Assembly (NCBI GenBank): GCA_965153455.1
Contig: OZ234502.1
Location: 11,997,495 to 12,061,494 of the forward strand
DNA from: Sphagnum compactum
Taxonomy: Eukaryota; Bryophyta; Sphagnopsida; Sphagnales
Length of the DNA: 64,000 nt
Reading direction: 5' to 3'
In this document: positions 11,446 to 23,640 of the stretch, piece after piece
Position numbering within the stretch: position 1 is the stretch's first letter
Layout of the letters: every line of letters begins with the position of its first letter
Program-made: the position numbers and the translations under genes
Notes under the pieces: generated by a model
Databases searched by the model: none
Seen by the model: only the letters and a program-made list of their open reading frames with translations
Told to the model about the DNA's origin: nothing

Positions 11446-11625
11446 TTCTGATCTTTGTAAGTAACTTCGAAGGGGGTTTTGGTTTGCACCAGATGTGTGC
11501 ACTGTGTTGTTCTGATCTTTGTAAGTAACTTCGAAGAGGGGTTGTGGTGTGCACCTGATGTGTGCGCTGTGTTGTTCTGATCTTTGTAAGTAATTTCGGA
11601 GAGGGGGTTTTTGGTTTGGATGCCA
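11446..11625 (+). repeat. 64/65-bp tandem repeat, about 2.8 copies
   Basis: Units starting TTCTGATCTTTGTAAGTAA begin at 11446, 11510 and 11575. The first two are nearly full length and differ at a handful of positions; the third breaks off after about 50 bases. Each unit contains GTAAGT, a consensus 5' splice site, but no exon is evident around them. Confidence 0.85.
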
Positions 11626-12370
11626 GGGTGCTGAATTCAGATAGGTGCTGGCGGTTGGAATGCCCTTCCAAATCTTGACTTCCTTCAGCAAATGGAAACC
11701 AACAGTCGTCTCAAGATCGATATCTGATACATCAAAGGCAGTTTGTTGGGACTTGTAAGCTCATGAAGATAACCGAAATCTCCTAGATCAGCCTCATGTA
11801 TCTCGTCGGGACTTTGAAAGTGCATGATGAGTCATGAACAATGACAAGGTTAATTCCATGATCTTCAGATTTTACTTGGATGTCTTCACATTCTGTGGCT
11901 TGGTAATTTTTTTTCAACCCTGTTGCTTGCAGTTTTCACTTTGTAATTTACATATGTACATTATCATATTGCTTTCTTGAGCAGTAAATTGTGTTGTTTG
12001 GGGTTAGTATATTGATCGTACATGATTGCTGCTCTGTCTAGGTCCAAGCAAGCAAGCTTTGGAATTTCCGGCAGGTATCAAGGTCCACGGGAGTTAAGAG
12101 GGCGCCAAGGACCTTGTCGAGGGCAGAGGATTGGGTTAAGCGGCTCGTGAGAGTTTTAGGCGGTTCTAATCACAAGTTATAGGGCGAAGCTAATGCCGGT
12201 AGCACATGAGCATTTAACGTACTCTATGAAGAGCACGTTGGCATGCTTATTAAAAGTTGTTGTAATTTTTACATATGCATATGCATCCCAATGTGCTGGT
12301 TGTAGAGAACGTTGCATGATTATGTGCTGCAACTGCATAGGCTTCGAAATAACATGTGGCTCTAGCCCCG
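11626..12370. other. Intergenic DNA without recognised gene
   Basis: Mixed composition, with a somewhat GC-richer stretch at 12050-12175 that gives no recognisable protein in any frame. It could be an old gene fragment, but no family is identifiable. Confidence 0.45.
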
Positions 12371-12575
12371 GGAAAAACACTCACGTACCACTTAATCTCA
12401 TCCCCTGTCTTAACGTGGTCCTGGGTACCCTGCTAACTGCAGCAGACCTCAGAGACAAGTTCCATCCAGTTGCAGAAAACACTCATGTGCAGCTTAATCC
12501 AAGCATTTCCCTGACCTGGGCGGCCTTCTAACTGCAGCAAACCTCAGCGACAAGTTCCATCTAATCACAGTTGAA
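12371..12575 (+). repeat. About 103-bp imperfect tandem duplication
   Basis: The two halves (12371-12473 and 12474-12575) share GAAAA(A)CACTCA, CTTAATC, TAACTGCAGCA and GACAAGTTCCATC in the same order. An open frame spans both halves but stops inside the second, so it is not taken as a gene. Confidence 0.7.
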
Positions 12576-14933
12576 AAAGCGCACATATCTGGGAATTTTC
12601 ACCAGATGGGTAATTTCTTATCAGCTCGCACGTTTTCTCAAATTCATACATGATTTACATAGCTCAACAAAGCAATATGTTCATGCAGATACATATGTAT
12701 TTTTCCAATGTGTACATATGGTAGGACCTGATCATATGTAAACATTGGAAACTGATTTTTGCTCTGATCAACTGATTTTTACACGAGATCAGATCATAAC
12801 TTAATAGTTCGTAAACCCAACAATCATGTACTATGCATACTTCCCTGGAAAAAAAAATGGCATCTCATTTAGCCATAGTAGCTGACCGGCAGTACTTCTC
12901 TTTTGTACATATCTGTTCCCTTCTGCTACAGCTGATTGGAAGCTATGGACATGAGTGACCTGTTTACCAAACTATTTTGCAGGAAATCCCACTTGGAATT
13001 AATTGCTCTCTTCTCACAAGCTCAATATCTAATATGGATGTTTGAAGAGTGTCAAAGTTTTCCTTTAGTGCTGGAGCTTGCATTGCATGAGAGATTTGTG
13101 AAATTATGTATGCTGAATATAATTTTCCGGTACATATGTTGTGACAACTGTGTGATGCTGCACTTCTGTTTTTGCCCTCCACTCAACATAAACAATGACA
13201 AGTCAGAAAATCCATGTCCTTCAACAGACTCGGGTATTTCACAGAACTTGTGCTCTATAAGTCAGTTGGAATGTTACAAGCAGTGTAATAGATGATAGGT
13301 CAGTTCAATAGATGCCGTTTGGGCAGAAGCAAGCTGTAACTACTTCTATGGTCCAAACACATTTGAGACTATAACTGCTGATAAATTACCAATCAATTTT
13401 CAGCTTTGAAAAGAGGATTTATTGTTTTGATGCCTGATACCACATGAAAGCTGTTCTTATAATGTGAAGAAAAATACGGGCTTCTAATCATACGGGCTTG
13501 CAGACAAACCCGGTGTGTAAGGTTTTAAATCCTTTATACTTCAGTGATTCAAGTATGATGTTCCCACAAATATGCTAATACCTCCTAATTCCCAAGCATG
13601 TATTTGAAGAAGATTGTCTAAATAGCAGAATTCATAGGTTTTGTGAATAAGCACACAAGGATGAAAACTCAAAATAGATCAGGTCATGTTTCAACTTGCA
13701 TGTACTCAGGACAGTGGCTGCTTCCAAACCAAAACACCGTCCCTTGTCCGTCTGCAAAATGCAACAAGAACTAAGTTTAAGAGCAAGACAAATTCTGAAC
13801 AGAATGTAACTGTTTAAGGCTTGGTAGCTGCACAGACGCTTTTGGACTTTATTTGTTGAGCTTCAAGAAATTTTGTGATATCTTAAATTGCATTGTTTAA
13901 TTTTGTCTGTTTTTTTTGGAGGCAGTTGTTGGATAGACTATTTTATATAACTCTAAAGATAACTCTAAAGACTCCACCTCTATTTGCCTGAGAGACCTCT
14001 TTTTAGTCTTTGTAAAACTAAAAACCACCCAACACTACTAACCATGGTCCAAATTGGAGCTTGTGATATTTTTCGGATGTTTTTTGAAATGCTTGTTTCT
14101 CTTTGTATTATATCTTTTTGGTGATGTACATTTTACAGGGTTTTTTCTTCTGAATTTGTGTGGATCTTTGCAAAAGAAAATCATTTATTGGGCTCACAAT
14201 TTTCCTTTTGTTTTGTTTCTGTGATCACTTAAACAAAAGAAGAAATCAGCAACCGTATATGGAAAACTATTTTCTAATGAGAAAAATTTCCTCTGTAAAT
14301 CCCTTTGACCCTGAGTAATCCGAGAATCAGACCTGTGCCTGGCTCCACCTCACACAAGCGTCCCTGGTAAAGCTCAAGGTCAACAATCAATGACCTACCC
14401 TAGCTTTTGGGTCTCCACATCAGGCTATACCCTCCTCAGGGCTATGCGCCTCTAATTAGGGTTTAGGCTGTTTGAATTTTTCCAGTTTGGTTTTTTCAAT
14501 CAACTATCTGACAAAGAACCCACCAAGAAATAGAACCCACGTGCAAGGAAGAAATACCCCAATGCATGAGAAACCCAAAACAAAATCTGACAAAGTTGAA
14601 CAAAACATTGACTTTTTATTGGTGTGTAAACGGTTCACCTGAGAAAGTCTCAGCTAAAAGTACACAGATCCACAAATTCAATTCTCCAAAAGCATTCTCA
14701 ATAGTAGGTCCCCTAGCTCCCTCTAGAACTTCAAATGCATTGCTATAAAAATCATGGAATTAAACATTCCAAAGAGCCTTTCTACCGTATGATATACAAA
14801 CAACACAAGCACAACTGACTGCCTGAAACATAGCAGAGGACAAGGGTCCTCCATTGTTGTCCAAACTGCCATCACTTTTCTGCTGCTGATTGAAAGAGAT
14901 GCTCAATCAATTACTCTCTTAGAAGTCTTTGTT
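12576..14933. other. Intergenic DNA; right part probably 3' flank of the SMO1 remnant
   Basis: No coding block with recognisable similarity was found. A 119-residue open frame at 12936-13295 resembles nothing known and lacks supporting splice or codon features. The last few hundred bases (about 14600-14933) lie downstream of the minus-strand SMO1 stop and may be its old 3' untranslated region. Confidence 0.45.
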
Positions 14934-15711
14934 TCACTCTGCCTTGACCAGATTATCCACCTCTTGCACAATATTCTCACTGTGATCCTCGTTTCTCTTC
15001 AAGGCCTTGAGTTTTCTGTAGCCCTTGTCTGTACCAAATATCCTATGCATTACCATCACAACAGCAAAGTCAGCATCTTTGATACAAAATCTGCAAGAAC
15101 CTACAGGGCTTACACTGACTGGATCTTAGAAGCATAACCAGGCAAAGGACAAATGAATTTCCTCACAAGTGACTTACTCCAGAGAAAGTTGTGCAGGTAA
15201 GTCATCATGAACAAGATCATGGTCTGAAACTAAGATGTGTGAAAGACAGTAGTATGAGAAGAAATTTGGTTGATTACTACAGTCAGCAAAGAACTGCAAG
15301 AAGGGAGACAATTCTCACCAGTCCATGTAAGTGAAAGTTGATGAGTAGTTCCCTGACTTTGTGTAAAGCAGCCGATGATGATAGTCATGAAAATCAGCAC
15401 TGTCACAAAGCAAAGTTGCACAGAACATAAGCTAAGACATAATAACCCCAGCATTTGACTCCATATCCTTGAATTGCACTAAGAGAAAAGACTCTATTGC
15501 TGGGTTCACAGAAGTCAAACTGTAACACCAATGTAATTAGAACTGCACATGTCAACACTAAGTACCCCAACAATGATGAGTTTCTTCGAAGCAGGCACCA
15601 GTAAGAAGTAAGCTTTGTACCCTCCATAGATGGGAAGGAATCTGGAAAGGCTCCATGGGAAGTCATAACCATAGTGAGCCTCAACAGTCTCCAGCACCCG
15701 AACGGTCATCC
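14934..15711 (-). pseudogene. SMO1: Methylsterol monooxygenase (sterol 4-alpha-methyl oxidase, SMO1 type), last three exons only; 5' part lost at a LINE junction
   Basis: The enzyme is a membrane-bound di-iron oxygenase of the endoplasmic reticulum. It oxidises a C-4 methyl group of sterol precursors, a step in plant sterol synthesis. Three exons on the minus strand join in frame: up to 15711-15621, then 15399-15319, then 15042-14934. The introns (15620-15400 and 15318-15043) have clean GT and AG ends. The first block has LETVEAHYGYDFPWSLSRF, the second YGGADFHDYHHRLLYTKSG with the final histidine box HDYHH, and the third FGTDKGYRKLKALKRNEDH with the stop at 14934. These agree with the end of plant SMO1 proteins as I recall them. 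Upstream, the reading frame breaks at a Trp codon (about 15711) where LINE sequence starts. The earlier exons, which hold the other histidine boxes and the membrane spans, are not found in the next 11 kb. The remaining exons show no lesion. Confidence 0.85.
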
Positions 15712-16800
15712 AAAGTCATGGTGTTCAACTTTGGTGACCCTTGGCAATAGTTTGTGTTTGAAGGTGATGCTATTGAGCGTGTGCAGACTTTCAAATACCT
15801 GGGGATCCTGCTCGAGACCACCCCGAACCTGGACAGTGTAGTGGAACATCTAGCAGCTACCAGTAGGTGCTTATTGTTCGCATTGAACCGCCGTTGTGCG
15901 GAGCTATGTAGTATGGACGTCCAGTTACGTTGTGACCTCTTCAAGACGTTGGTGCGTTCCACAGCAAGTTATGCCTATGAGGTTTGGGTGGACTCCAAGA
16001 AAAAAGGCTGGGACAACACACATACATCCGACCCGTCTAGCATGGGTGAGAGGCTGGGCGGAGAGCCAAGTACTTTAGTGCAATGCGCACAACGTACGGG
16101 TGGGAGTTCAGATGGCTAAGCTGGCCGCGCTACAACTAGTGCAGCCCGTTGGTGCTAGATCTACGACAGGAGGCCCGATCAACCACGAGGCTGGGGCCCC
16201 ACCCCTTCCAGGTTTTCCCCACACAATATTGAATGTAAAAAGGGTGAAGGATAATATGCGACTGGCTTACATTGAAAATCTCTTTACCAACCGCGAGATC
16301 GAGACCAGCGTGCAGACAAGATATTTGCACTTCAAGGGTATGTTGTATGAAAGCGAAAATTACTTGTGTGACATCAGCTGCGTTCAGCTATGGAAAGCTC
16401 TGGCCCGGTTTCGATGTGATAACACGCAGCTTGAGGTAGTGCTAGTGCGTGGAAAGGCGTGCCATACGCAAAGAGGCTTTGCCGAGGCTGCGATGTTGGG
16501 AAGGTTGAGGATGAAGAACACTTGCTTCTTGTTTGTCCAAATACATAGAAAGTTAGGGAATGCTTTTGTTCAGCCCTGCCCCTCACCCACACTAGCACTC
16601 TTGCTGAGCTCATGTAGACTACGAACACGGTCGCCTTGGCCAAGTTTGTGGCATGCTGCCAGTACCAGAGGACAATCTGTCCTCCATGATCTACCTTTCG
16701 TCTAATGGACTTTCTGGTCCCAAACGGACGTAAAATTATAAACAATATACAATAAACCTATTAGAATGTCAAAAAGATGAAAAGCCACAAGTACATTTTA
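15712..16800 (+). mobile_element. Non-LTR retrotransposon, copy 3, 5'-truncated and internally deleted
   Basis: Homology to copies 1 and 2 begins at AAAGTCATGGTGTTCAACTT (RT thumb region). Near 15998-16008 it jumps from the GACTCCAAGAAA block to the GGGACAACACACA block, losing about 380 bases that are present in copy 1 (about 3292-3674). It then continues through the C-terminal region (16100-16705) to the same 3' tail as copy 1, ending near 16800. Its 5' edge abuts the SMO1 exon. No target-site duplication was seen. Confidence 0.88.
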
Positions 16801-17987
16801 GGACCCCATAATTTAAAAATATATTAAAATGTAATATTTCATCTACTTGCAACCTACTTAGAGGTTATAAAGTAGATTGTGAACTCTACTTGAATTTCCA
16901 TGAATTTGCTTAAACATACTTTAAACATTTAGTCTTTATTCAAAATTTCAACAAAATTGAAGAAAATGTTCATATTAATCCTTGAAATAAATAATATTTT
17001 AAAATCCAATAAATTAAAACTCTACTTGATTGTTACTTTTCATTTATGCTACAAGCAACATTTGTAGTCTAATTTACCTTGCTTAGAACCTAATATTGTA
17101 TAACCAAAATTTCACCTTAAGTGTCCACCTAATCACATCCTACCCTCATCCTATCAAAATGGAAATAGCCACATTACATTCACATGCTTCAACATGGAAT
17201 AGCCATGAAATCACATGGAAAATGTTAATGTAGCCTACTAATTGGCCTTACCAATTTTGTTGGTGCCACCTCCCCCATACCTAGTACTACAAATTGGAAA
17301 GGTTGCTCAACATATATTGAAAAAACCAAAAGAAATTTAATATGAATGTTTTTCACAATAAATACCTATCGAAAGTCAAATAAATGGAAGTCTAAAAAAT
17401 ATAATCAATCAAGAAAAAATCGTGTGTAAAGATAAACTAAAATTAAGAAGCATTATTTATTGCCATTATATCTTTTTAGGTTTCGCTATAATTAATGTTT
17501 GTTTGGAAATGTCAAAATTTTAAGAAACTATTTGTTTAAAATTCTATAATTTAAGGGAGGAAAAAAAAAACAATTTGTGGAAACTATAGTCCACTTTACA
17601 TTAGGAATCAAGACCAAGATTGAATTCAAGTTGAACATTCCTATTGGTGCAATCATTAAAGTCAACTTCAAGAGTTTTACACTACGAATCAAGGCTGAAA
17701 AAGAAAACATTTTTTTTAATCTAACACTTTATGGCCCTGACTTGGCCCCAAGGTAGAGATAGGATACTTATTAAATATAAAGGCCAATTTGCAACCCTTG
17801 GGGCCAATATTGATGCAATAAAATATTGTTGTTTTGATGAACTCCACATTGTAGGATCAAAAGTAAACCTTAAACCAAACCTTGTGTCTTCTCCTTTTTC
17901 TTCATTTCATCCCTTTTCATTTTCTTTTTTTGTTGAGTTTTTGTGCTTGTTTGTGAACGATGGAAAAAGTTTCTAATTTTTCTACTT
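16801..17987. other. AT-rich intergenic DNA
   Basis: Strongly AT-rich. No coding block was found, and specifically no SMO1 exon on the minus strand, although this is where the missing 5' half would lie after a simple LINE insertion. Confidence 0.6.
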
Positions 17988-18970
17988 CATTAGAAGTTGT
18001 CCATTCTAACTATATTTTTGCAACTATTATGCAATTAATGTCCAAACTAACTTATTTTATGACTAGTAGTGTGTTAGTCCTACGTGTCCATGTACTTGTA
18101 ACTTGTTATAGTTGCATATGTAACCATAGGAAAAGTTGAACCAAATTCTAATTGTAGATGCGACTACAATTTACGACTAATATAATTTTCATTGAAAATG
18201 TAGCTGAATAGTGAATAATGTCATCCAATTTTGATTACATTCATCAATGGATGATATCGTAGTTGTTTTTGAAACTACAATGAAAGTTTCTGCAACTGCA
18301 ATAATATATTCTACCACATGAACAAAGAAACATAAACCACAGATGGCAAACTTTGTTATTTCAATTGGACTATTATCCCTTCAATGTACCCATCCATGGG
18401 TCTTCTTTGTAATTATCCATGGGTCTTCCATGATATAATATCTAATAGCTAATAATTTGCTAAATATATTATTATAACCTAGTTGGTAAACTAAGCTTAG
18501 TAAGTTTAATAGGTTACATTAAACTAAGTAGGCCTATGTACATTGGTAGCTTAACCTAGCTTGCATACTAAATTAATTGGCCTAAGTTATCTATAAGTAA
18601 TTGTAGGCTAGTTTACTAGATGTAGCTAATGGGCTAGGCTATGAAGGTTAAACCTAGTTAGGTTAAATAAACTAAGTAGGTAATTGGTAGGCTAGGTCAT
18701 TAATTAATTGGTAAATTAGGTAGTAGGTAGTAAGTAGGATAGGTAGTAGGTAGGTTAATTAGTTTATTGTGTGAATATGTGATCATGTTTTCATATGAAT
18801 TAATTGATTAATTAGGTTAGGTACTTAATCAATTAATTAGACATGTTAGGTAGTATGTAATAAATAGGATAGGTATGTAACCTAGGTAGTATGTAATAAA
18901 TACGATAGGTACTAGTAGGTAGTAGGTAGGTAGGTAAGCTAAACAAAAGGTATTTTATTATATTTTAGAT
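17988..18970 (+). mobile_element. CACTA-like element, left part (partner end not found)
   Basis: It starts with CATTAGAAGTTGTCCATTCT, a degenerate CACTA-type end. This resembles the end at 37329 read inward (CACTACAAGAAATGTTGTCC). From 18029 to about 18690 it is clearly homologous to 37708-38350, with the same order of blocks such as TGAACCAAATT, GTCATCCAATTTTGATTACA and AGGCCTATGTACATTGGTAG. It then passes into TAGGTAG-rich sequence. It is probably a fragment, because no matching right end with a CTT duplication was found. Confidence 0.5.
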
Positions 18971-19146
18971 AAGAAAAAAAGTCGAGTTGCCCTTCTCCTC
19001 CCCCTTCCCTAACTAAATAATTGAATAAGAAAAATGAAAAATGTAGGTATCCCATTTAATACAATAGGTATCTTTAATAAGGGGGACAAGAAATATATAT
19101 TCAAAATTTGATATCACATTATGTATATTTGAGAGTTTATAATTTA

Positions 19147-20797
19147 CACTAGTAAAAATCATATCATTTGCAATAAGTCATTGTGCAATTGTGTGTAACT
19201 AGGTGTCGTTTGCAACTAAATTGATTGTGTTTATAATTACAACATTGATATTGTATAATTTTTGGGCATATGATTGTATGTGCAACTAACATGCAATTAA
19301 TAATGTACAAAATGGACACATGTTGTAAAAATCATGGCGTAAGTTAATATATACCTATGTTAGTACACCCCATATGTTTACTTAGGCTATATATAATAGT
19401 TTTATGTTTTTAATATTCAGGCTAAACCCTGCTAATTAATGCTACCCAAGGCAAAACATTGTTTATATTTAGGTTAAACTCACACTAACCACGGATAAAC
19501 CTAAATTAAATCTTGGCTAAACTAATTATGGTTAAATTAAACATAATTAAACTAACTAAGAAATTAAATTAACCATGTTTAAACTAACATGGCTAAAATA
19601 AACATGGTTAAATTAACTAAGTTAACCTTCTAGTTAATTTAACCATGGATAATTCAATTATGATTAGTTTAACCATGGTTAGGCGAGCCAAAAATAGTTT
19701 AGTCATTTTTAATTTAACCTCCTAATTAGTTTAACCATGGAATTTAACGAAGGTCAATATCATTAACTTTATTATTATTATTTATTATATTTATATATGT
19801 GGTTAGTAAGTTACATTACCTAGCTTATAAGTACCCTAGCCTAGGTTAGATCCCAGCTTAAAATTGATCAGATTAAATAATATTCATTGTCAACCATTAT
19901 AAGTAATTATAGCTATCAAAATAATAATTTATTTATAATTATAATTACCAAGAATATTAGTTAATAATGAATATTCCAATAATTAATTATGTTAACTATG
20001 GTTAGTAGGTTATATTAACTAATTAGCTATAAATATCATAGTGTAAACTAGCTATTAATTTAAGTTAAGTAATAATATAATAATTTATTACAGATAAAAT
20101 TTATAATTAATATGAATATTGAATTTTATTAATTATTATGTTTATTAGTATCATTAGTTGTAATTATTATTATAATATAAATAAATGTAAGTAGTTGGTA
20201 AATTAGGTCAATATTGCATAGGTGAAATGTAGTAGTTGCATGTACCATGCAATTGGGTTGGTTGTGCAACTAATTTTTTTTATCCCATATGTTTTGTTTT
20301 ACATTCCAATTGTGTACACTATATAAATAGGTGCATTAATTTTCATCATAAACCAAATATCAAGGGCCTTTTGGGATGAACCAATGAATTGTTTTTGACC
20401 CAAACATTAAATAGGATTATTTTACACCTATTTATAAGGTCGACCTTCCTACCTACCTATCTAATAGTTACGATTTACCTACAACCTACCTAATAATTAA
20501 TCAATCAATCAATTAATCATTGGGCTTTTAGAAATTACCATGTGTCACCATATTGGTCACTAAAAATTAGAATGGTCACCATGGCAATTGCACCTTAGTT
20601 ACATGTGCAACCCTCATAAAGTATACAAATGGAATCTGGATGAAGTATGAATCCATACCATATACAATATCCACATACATATTTTCACTTGTGTGCAACT
20701 TGTTTATGCAACTATGGGGTCTAGCAATTGCATGTGTCACATGCAATTGAAAATTGATTGCATACGAGAATTACAAATGACATGATTTCTATTAGTG
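19147..20797. mobile_element. Non-autonomous CACTA (En/Spm-like) element, 1651 bp, TSD TTA
   Basis: The left end reads CACTAGTAAAAATCATATCA and the right end, on the other strand, CACTAATAGAAATCATGTCA. Over the first 28 bases only about four positions differ. TTA stands directly before the left end (19144-19146) and directly after the right end (20798-20800), the 3-base duplication typical of CACTA transposons. There is no transposase remnant. The interior has AT-rich stretches with repeated AACCATGG palindromes (19540-19750). A right-hand part (about 20310-20440) is homologous to 39050-39170 and, inverted, to 22260-22160. Confidence 0.75.
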
Positions 20798-21624
20798 TTA
20801 AATCCTAGCAAAGGAGGTTTACAAATTATAATGAGTTTCTTATCACTTCAAGTACCAATAAAAACATCATGTTTGTAAGTACTTACTACCTACCTATGTG
20901 GTTCACATATTTATTTGAATGTAATATTTTAGTGCCTTTTTTGGTTCAATACTCAATTATTGAATCAAATTTCACTTTGGTAATAAAATAAATCATGTAC
21001 GAAATCTCAGCGATAAATTTAAATAATTTATTTAGCAAGTTATTTTGCCTCTGAACCTCGAACATATTGAGACCTTTTGTAACAATGTTATTATTTATTT
21101 GTTTATAAGTGAGAAGACATAATGTTCCATCAAATTATTGGATGGAGAAATGTTGCCAATTATTATATACATGCTTTCCAATAGTGAATTGAGTACTGAG
21201 GCCGGTTTAAACTAAAAGTCAAGGAGAAAAAATCTTGAGGCTAATAATGAAAAATTTGAGCATTTGTTGGCTTGTTGTTTGGCCCCAAGTTATTAATAGA
21301 ATATTATTTATTTGGGCGCCACATTTTTTAAAGCCATTAAGGCTAAAAACTAAAGTCCAAGGCTTGAACCCCTCATATGTTTTCATTATTCCTTTCTTGG
21401 TATATATATATTTGCTTCCTTTCTCAAGCTAAGCCCAAACATCAAACCACCATGGATGAGCATAGACACAAGATATATAAAATATAATTTGAAATCAAGA
21501 TGGGCATATTAACTTCTGTAATTATAGCCATTTGAAAATGTGAATTAAAGGGTTAAAATGAATGAGAACTTTACATTTGACACACCTCTATCATGCAACA
21601 TTATCACATTTTCAATATTCCAAG

Positions 21625-22500
21625 CACTAGAAGAAATTTGAAAATGAACGATTGAATTTGTGACTCATTTGTAGTTGTAATGGACACATGCGACTAAAAA
21701 TAACCGTGGACAAGTGTCATAAACAGTTAGTCGCAAAAGACATGACATGGCCATGAAGTTGAAAGTGTAATCACAAACTTTATGACTAGGCCAAAATTTT
21801 TCATCCATTGTCATGGATGATCCTTAGTATGTCGTAAAACCTCAATTTGCGATTACATTTACGACTACATTTGAGATAGTCGCATGTTACCAAATGGGCC
21901 ATCGATAGGTGGTTAGGATTTAACCACTTGGTAATTTAAAGAACCAATGGCCATAAAACACATGGCAATTTTCCATTTGTTCAAAAAAGATATATTATAA
22001 TTACAGTAATTAAATATTACAATTACAACAATTAAATATTGTAATTATAGTAATTAATTATAGTAATTAATTAATTATATAATCTATCCTAGGCTAAACC
22101 ATAATAGGCAACCTATTCTAAGCTAGGGTAGGGTAGAATAGGCTACCTAGCATAGGCTAAGTAAATAGGTAGGATCCTACTTATTTTGTTGGGGTCAAGC
22201 CTTTTGATTGGTTCATCCCAAATGGCACATGCATTATGTTTATAGTACATATCATGAATCTAGTCCATTTTTTCACCTACTTATATACTTTACAAGGTTG
22301 AAATTGTAGACAAAAGATACGGGACAATTCTAATGAAAGGAAAAGACTACAACAATATCACATCCTTTGTCCCATATAAAAATATTATCATATATCCACA
22401 AAATAAAATATTTACAATTTAACCTACCTACTATTACTATCTAGCCTACATTTAATAAATTAATTGTTTAACATAAATAATTAATTAATCAATTAATAAA
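21625..22500 (-). mobile_element. CACTA-like element fragment, inverted relative to 38620-39748
   Basis: The left edge is CACTAGAAGAAATTTGAAAA. The sequence to about 22500 is the reverse complement of 38620-39748. Shared blocks include the TAGGATCCTA region, CAACCTATTCTA, and the segment around TTCTAATGAAAGG. The other end is not recognisable, so it is taken as a truncated copy. Confidence 0.55.
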
Positions 22501-23085
22501 AAAAAATGACATTATAACAAAAGGTATTTAATTGACCTATCAAAGTTGCTTTAGGTAGAACTTTAGCTTTCACAAGTCATAAATTATAAGTCAACATTTG
22601 CATGTGACAATTCCAAAGTAAAATTTGTAGCCCATTTCAAAATAAAAAGGCATGAAAAAGATATTTTTTTTAGTATTTTTTTAAGTGTTTTTTTTCAACA
22701 TCATATTTACAACCAAATTGTCAGTACATTCTCCACCAATATGCATTTTATTTCTCTTTAATTGAGTTGAATTGATCCAATTGTTGAATTTAAACTAGTT
22801 GAATTAGAGAATGTCATTCAAATGAAAGTTAATTTCCACAAAATTGATTCAAATTTTTCATCAATGAATTGCCACTAATAGTTTAAAACAACCCAAAGCC
22901 CCAGCTAGGTGGGTGCCTTCCAAGTTCAAAATCATTTTGTGCATTCAATTGGCTCATCACAATACTTTTGAAACTTTGGAGACCTCCCAATATAGAAGTA
23001 TTCATTCTAAATATATTAACATACCAATATTTCCCCACCTATATAGGTTTCCAAACAACAAGCTTGGGCAAAGCATATGGGAGAA

Positions 23086-23640
23086 AATGAGGTACTATAG
23101 GGAACATGTTGGGGAACACATTGAGAACTTGGGGAACATGTTGGAGACCCATTGGAAACAAGAAAAATTCAAACAATTCCAAATTGCAAAAGATTTTCAC
23201 CAAAAACAACATTGTTGTGAACACTCTCCAACTAGAACCCTTCCATAGTGGTCTTTCCTTTGGTCTACCTATCAATACAAGAGAAGGTGATTTTTTTCAC
23301 TCAAAAAGTCAGGACTCGTGACACATGTGTGAAGGTAAACTTTGGGGTTTAATCATTATCTAATGTCAAATTGTCATTTTAATGTAATATCTATTATAAT
23401 AAACATCACATGTTGTACATTGTAAGTGGTGAAACCACAAATTTTAGCCCCACACGTGTGTCATGGCCTGCGACTCTTTGTGTGACAAAAATCACATTCT
23501 TTTGTAACTTGTATATAATTTATAAGGGTAGAAATTTGGGCAATAAAAATGAGATAATGTGTGCTACTATTTGGGAATAGATTGGGGAACACATGGAGAG
23601 CATCATTGGGAACTTTGTGAGAACATGGTGAGAACACCAA
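23086..23640 (+). repeat. Direct repeat pair flanking a fold-back element
   Basis: The block AAAATGAGGTACTATAGGGAA...GGGGAACACATTGAGA near 23086-23150 recurs in diverged form near 23547-23640 (TTGGGGAACACATGGAGAGC). The two copies lie on either side of the inverted repeat at 23276-23506. Confidence 0.5.
23276..23506. mobile_element. 231-bp fold-back (MITE-like) inverted repeat
   Basis: The arms 23276-23350 and 23506-23432 are inverted copies with roughly three quarters identity. They start TACAAGAGAAGGTGATTTTT and TACAAAAGAATGTGATTTTT, and around 80 bases lie between them. A transcript would form a long imperfect hairpin. No target duplication was identified and no family is recognised. Confidence 0.65.

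Noticed and set aside
11446-11625. CRISPR-like array
   Set aside because: The repeats are direct 64-base tandem units without unique spacers, in plant nuclear DNA.
12193-12531. A 112-codon frame containing a repeated NTHV.LN block
   Set aside because: The repetition is the DNA tandem duplication at 12371-12575. The frame stops inside the second unit and no family fits.
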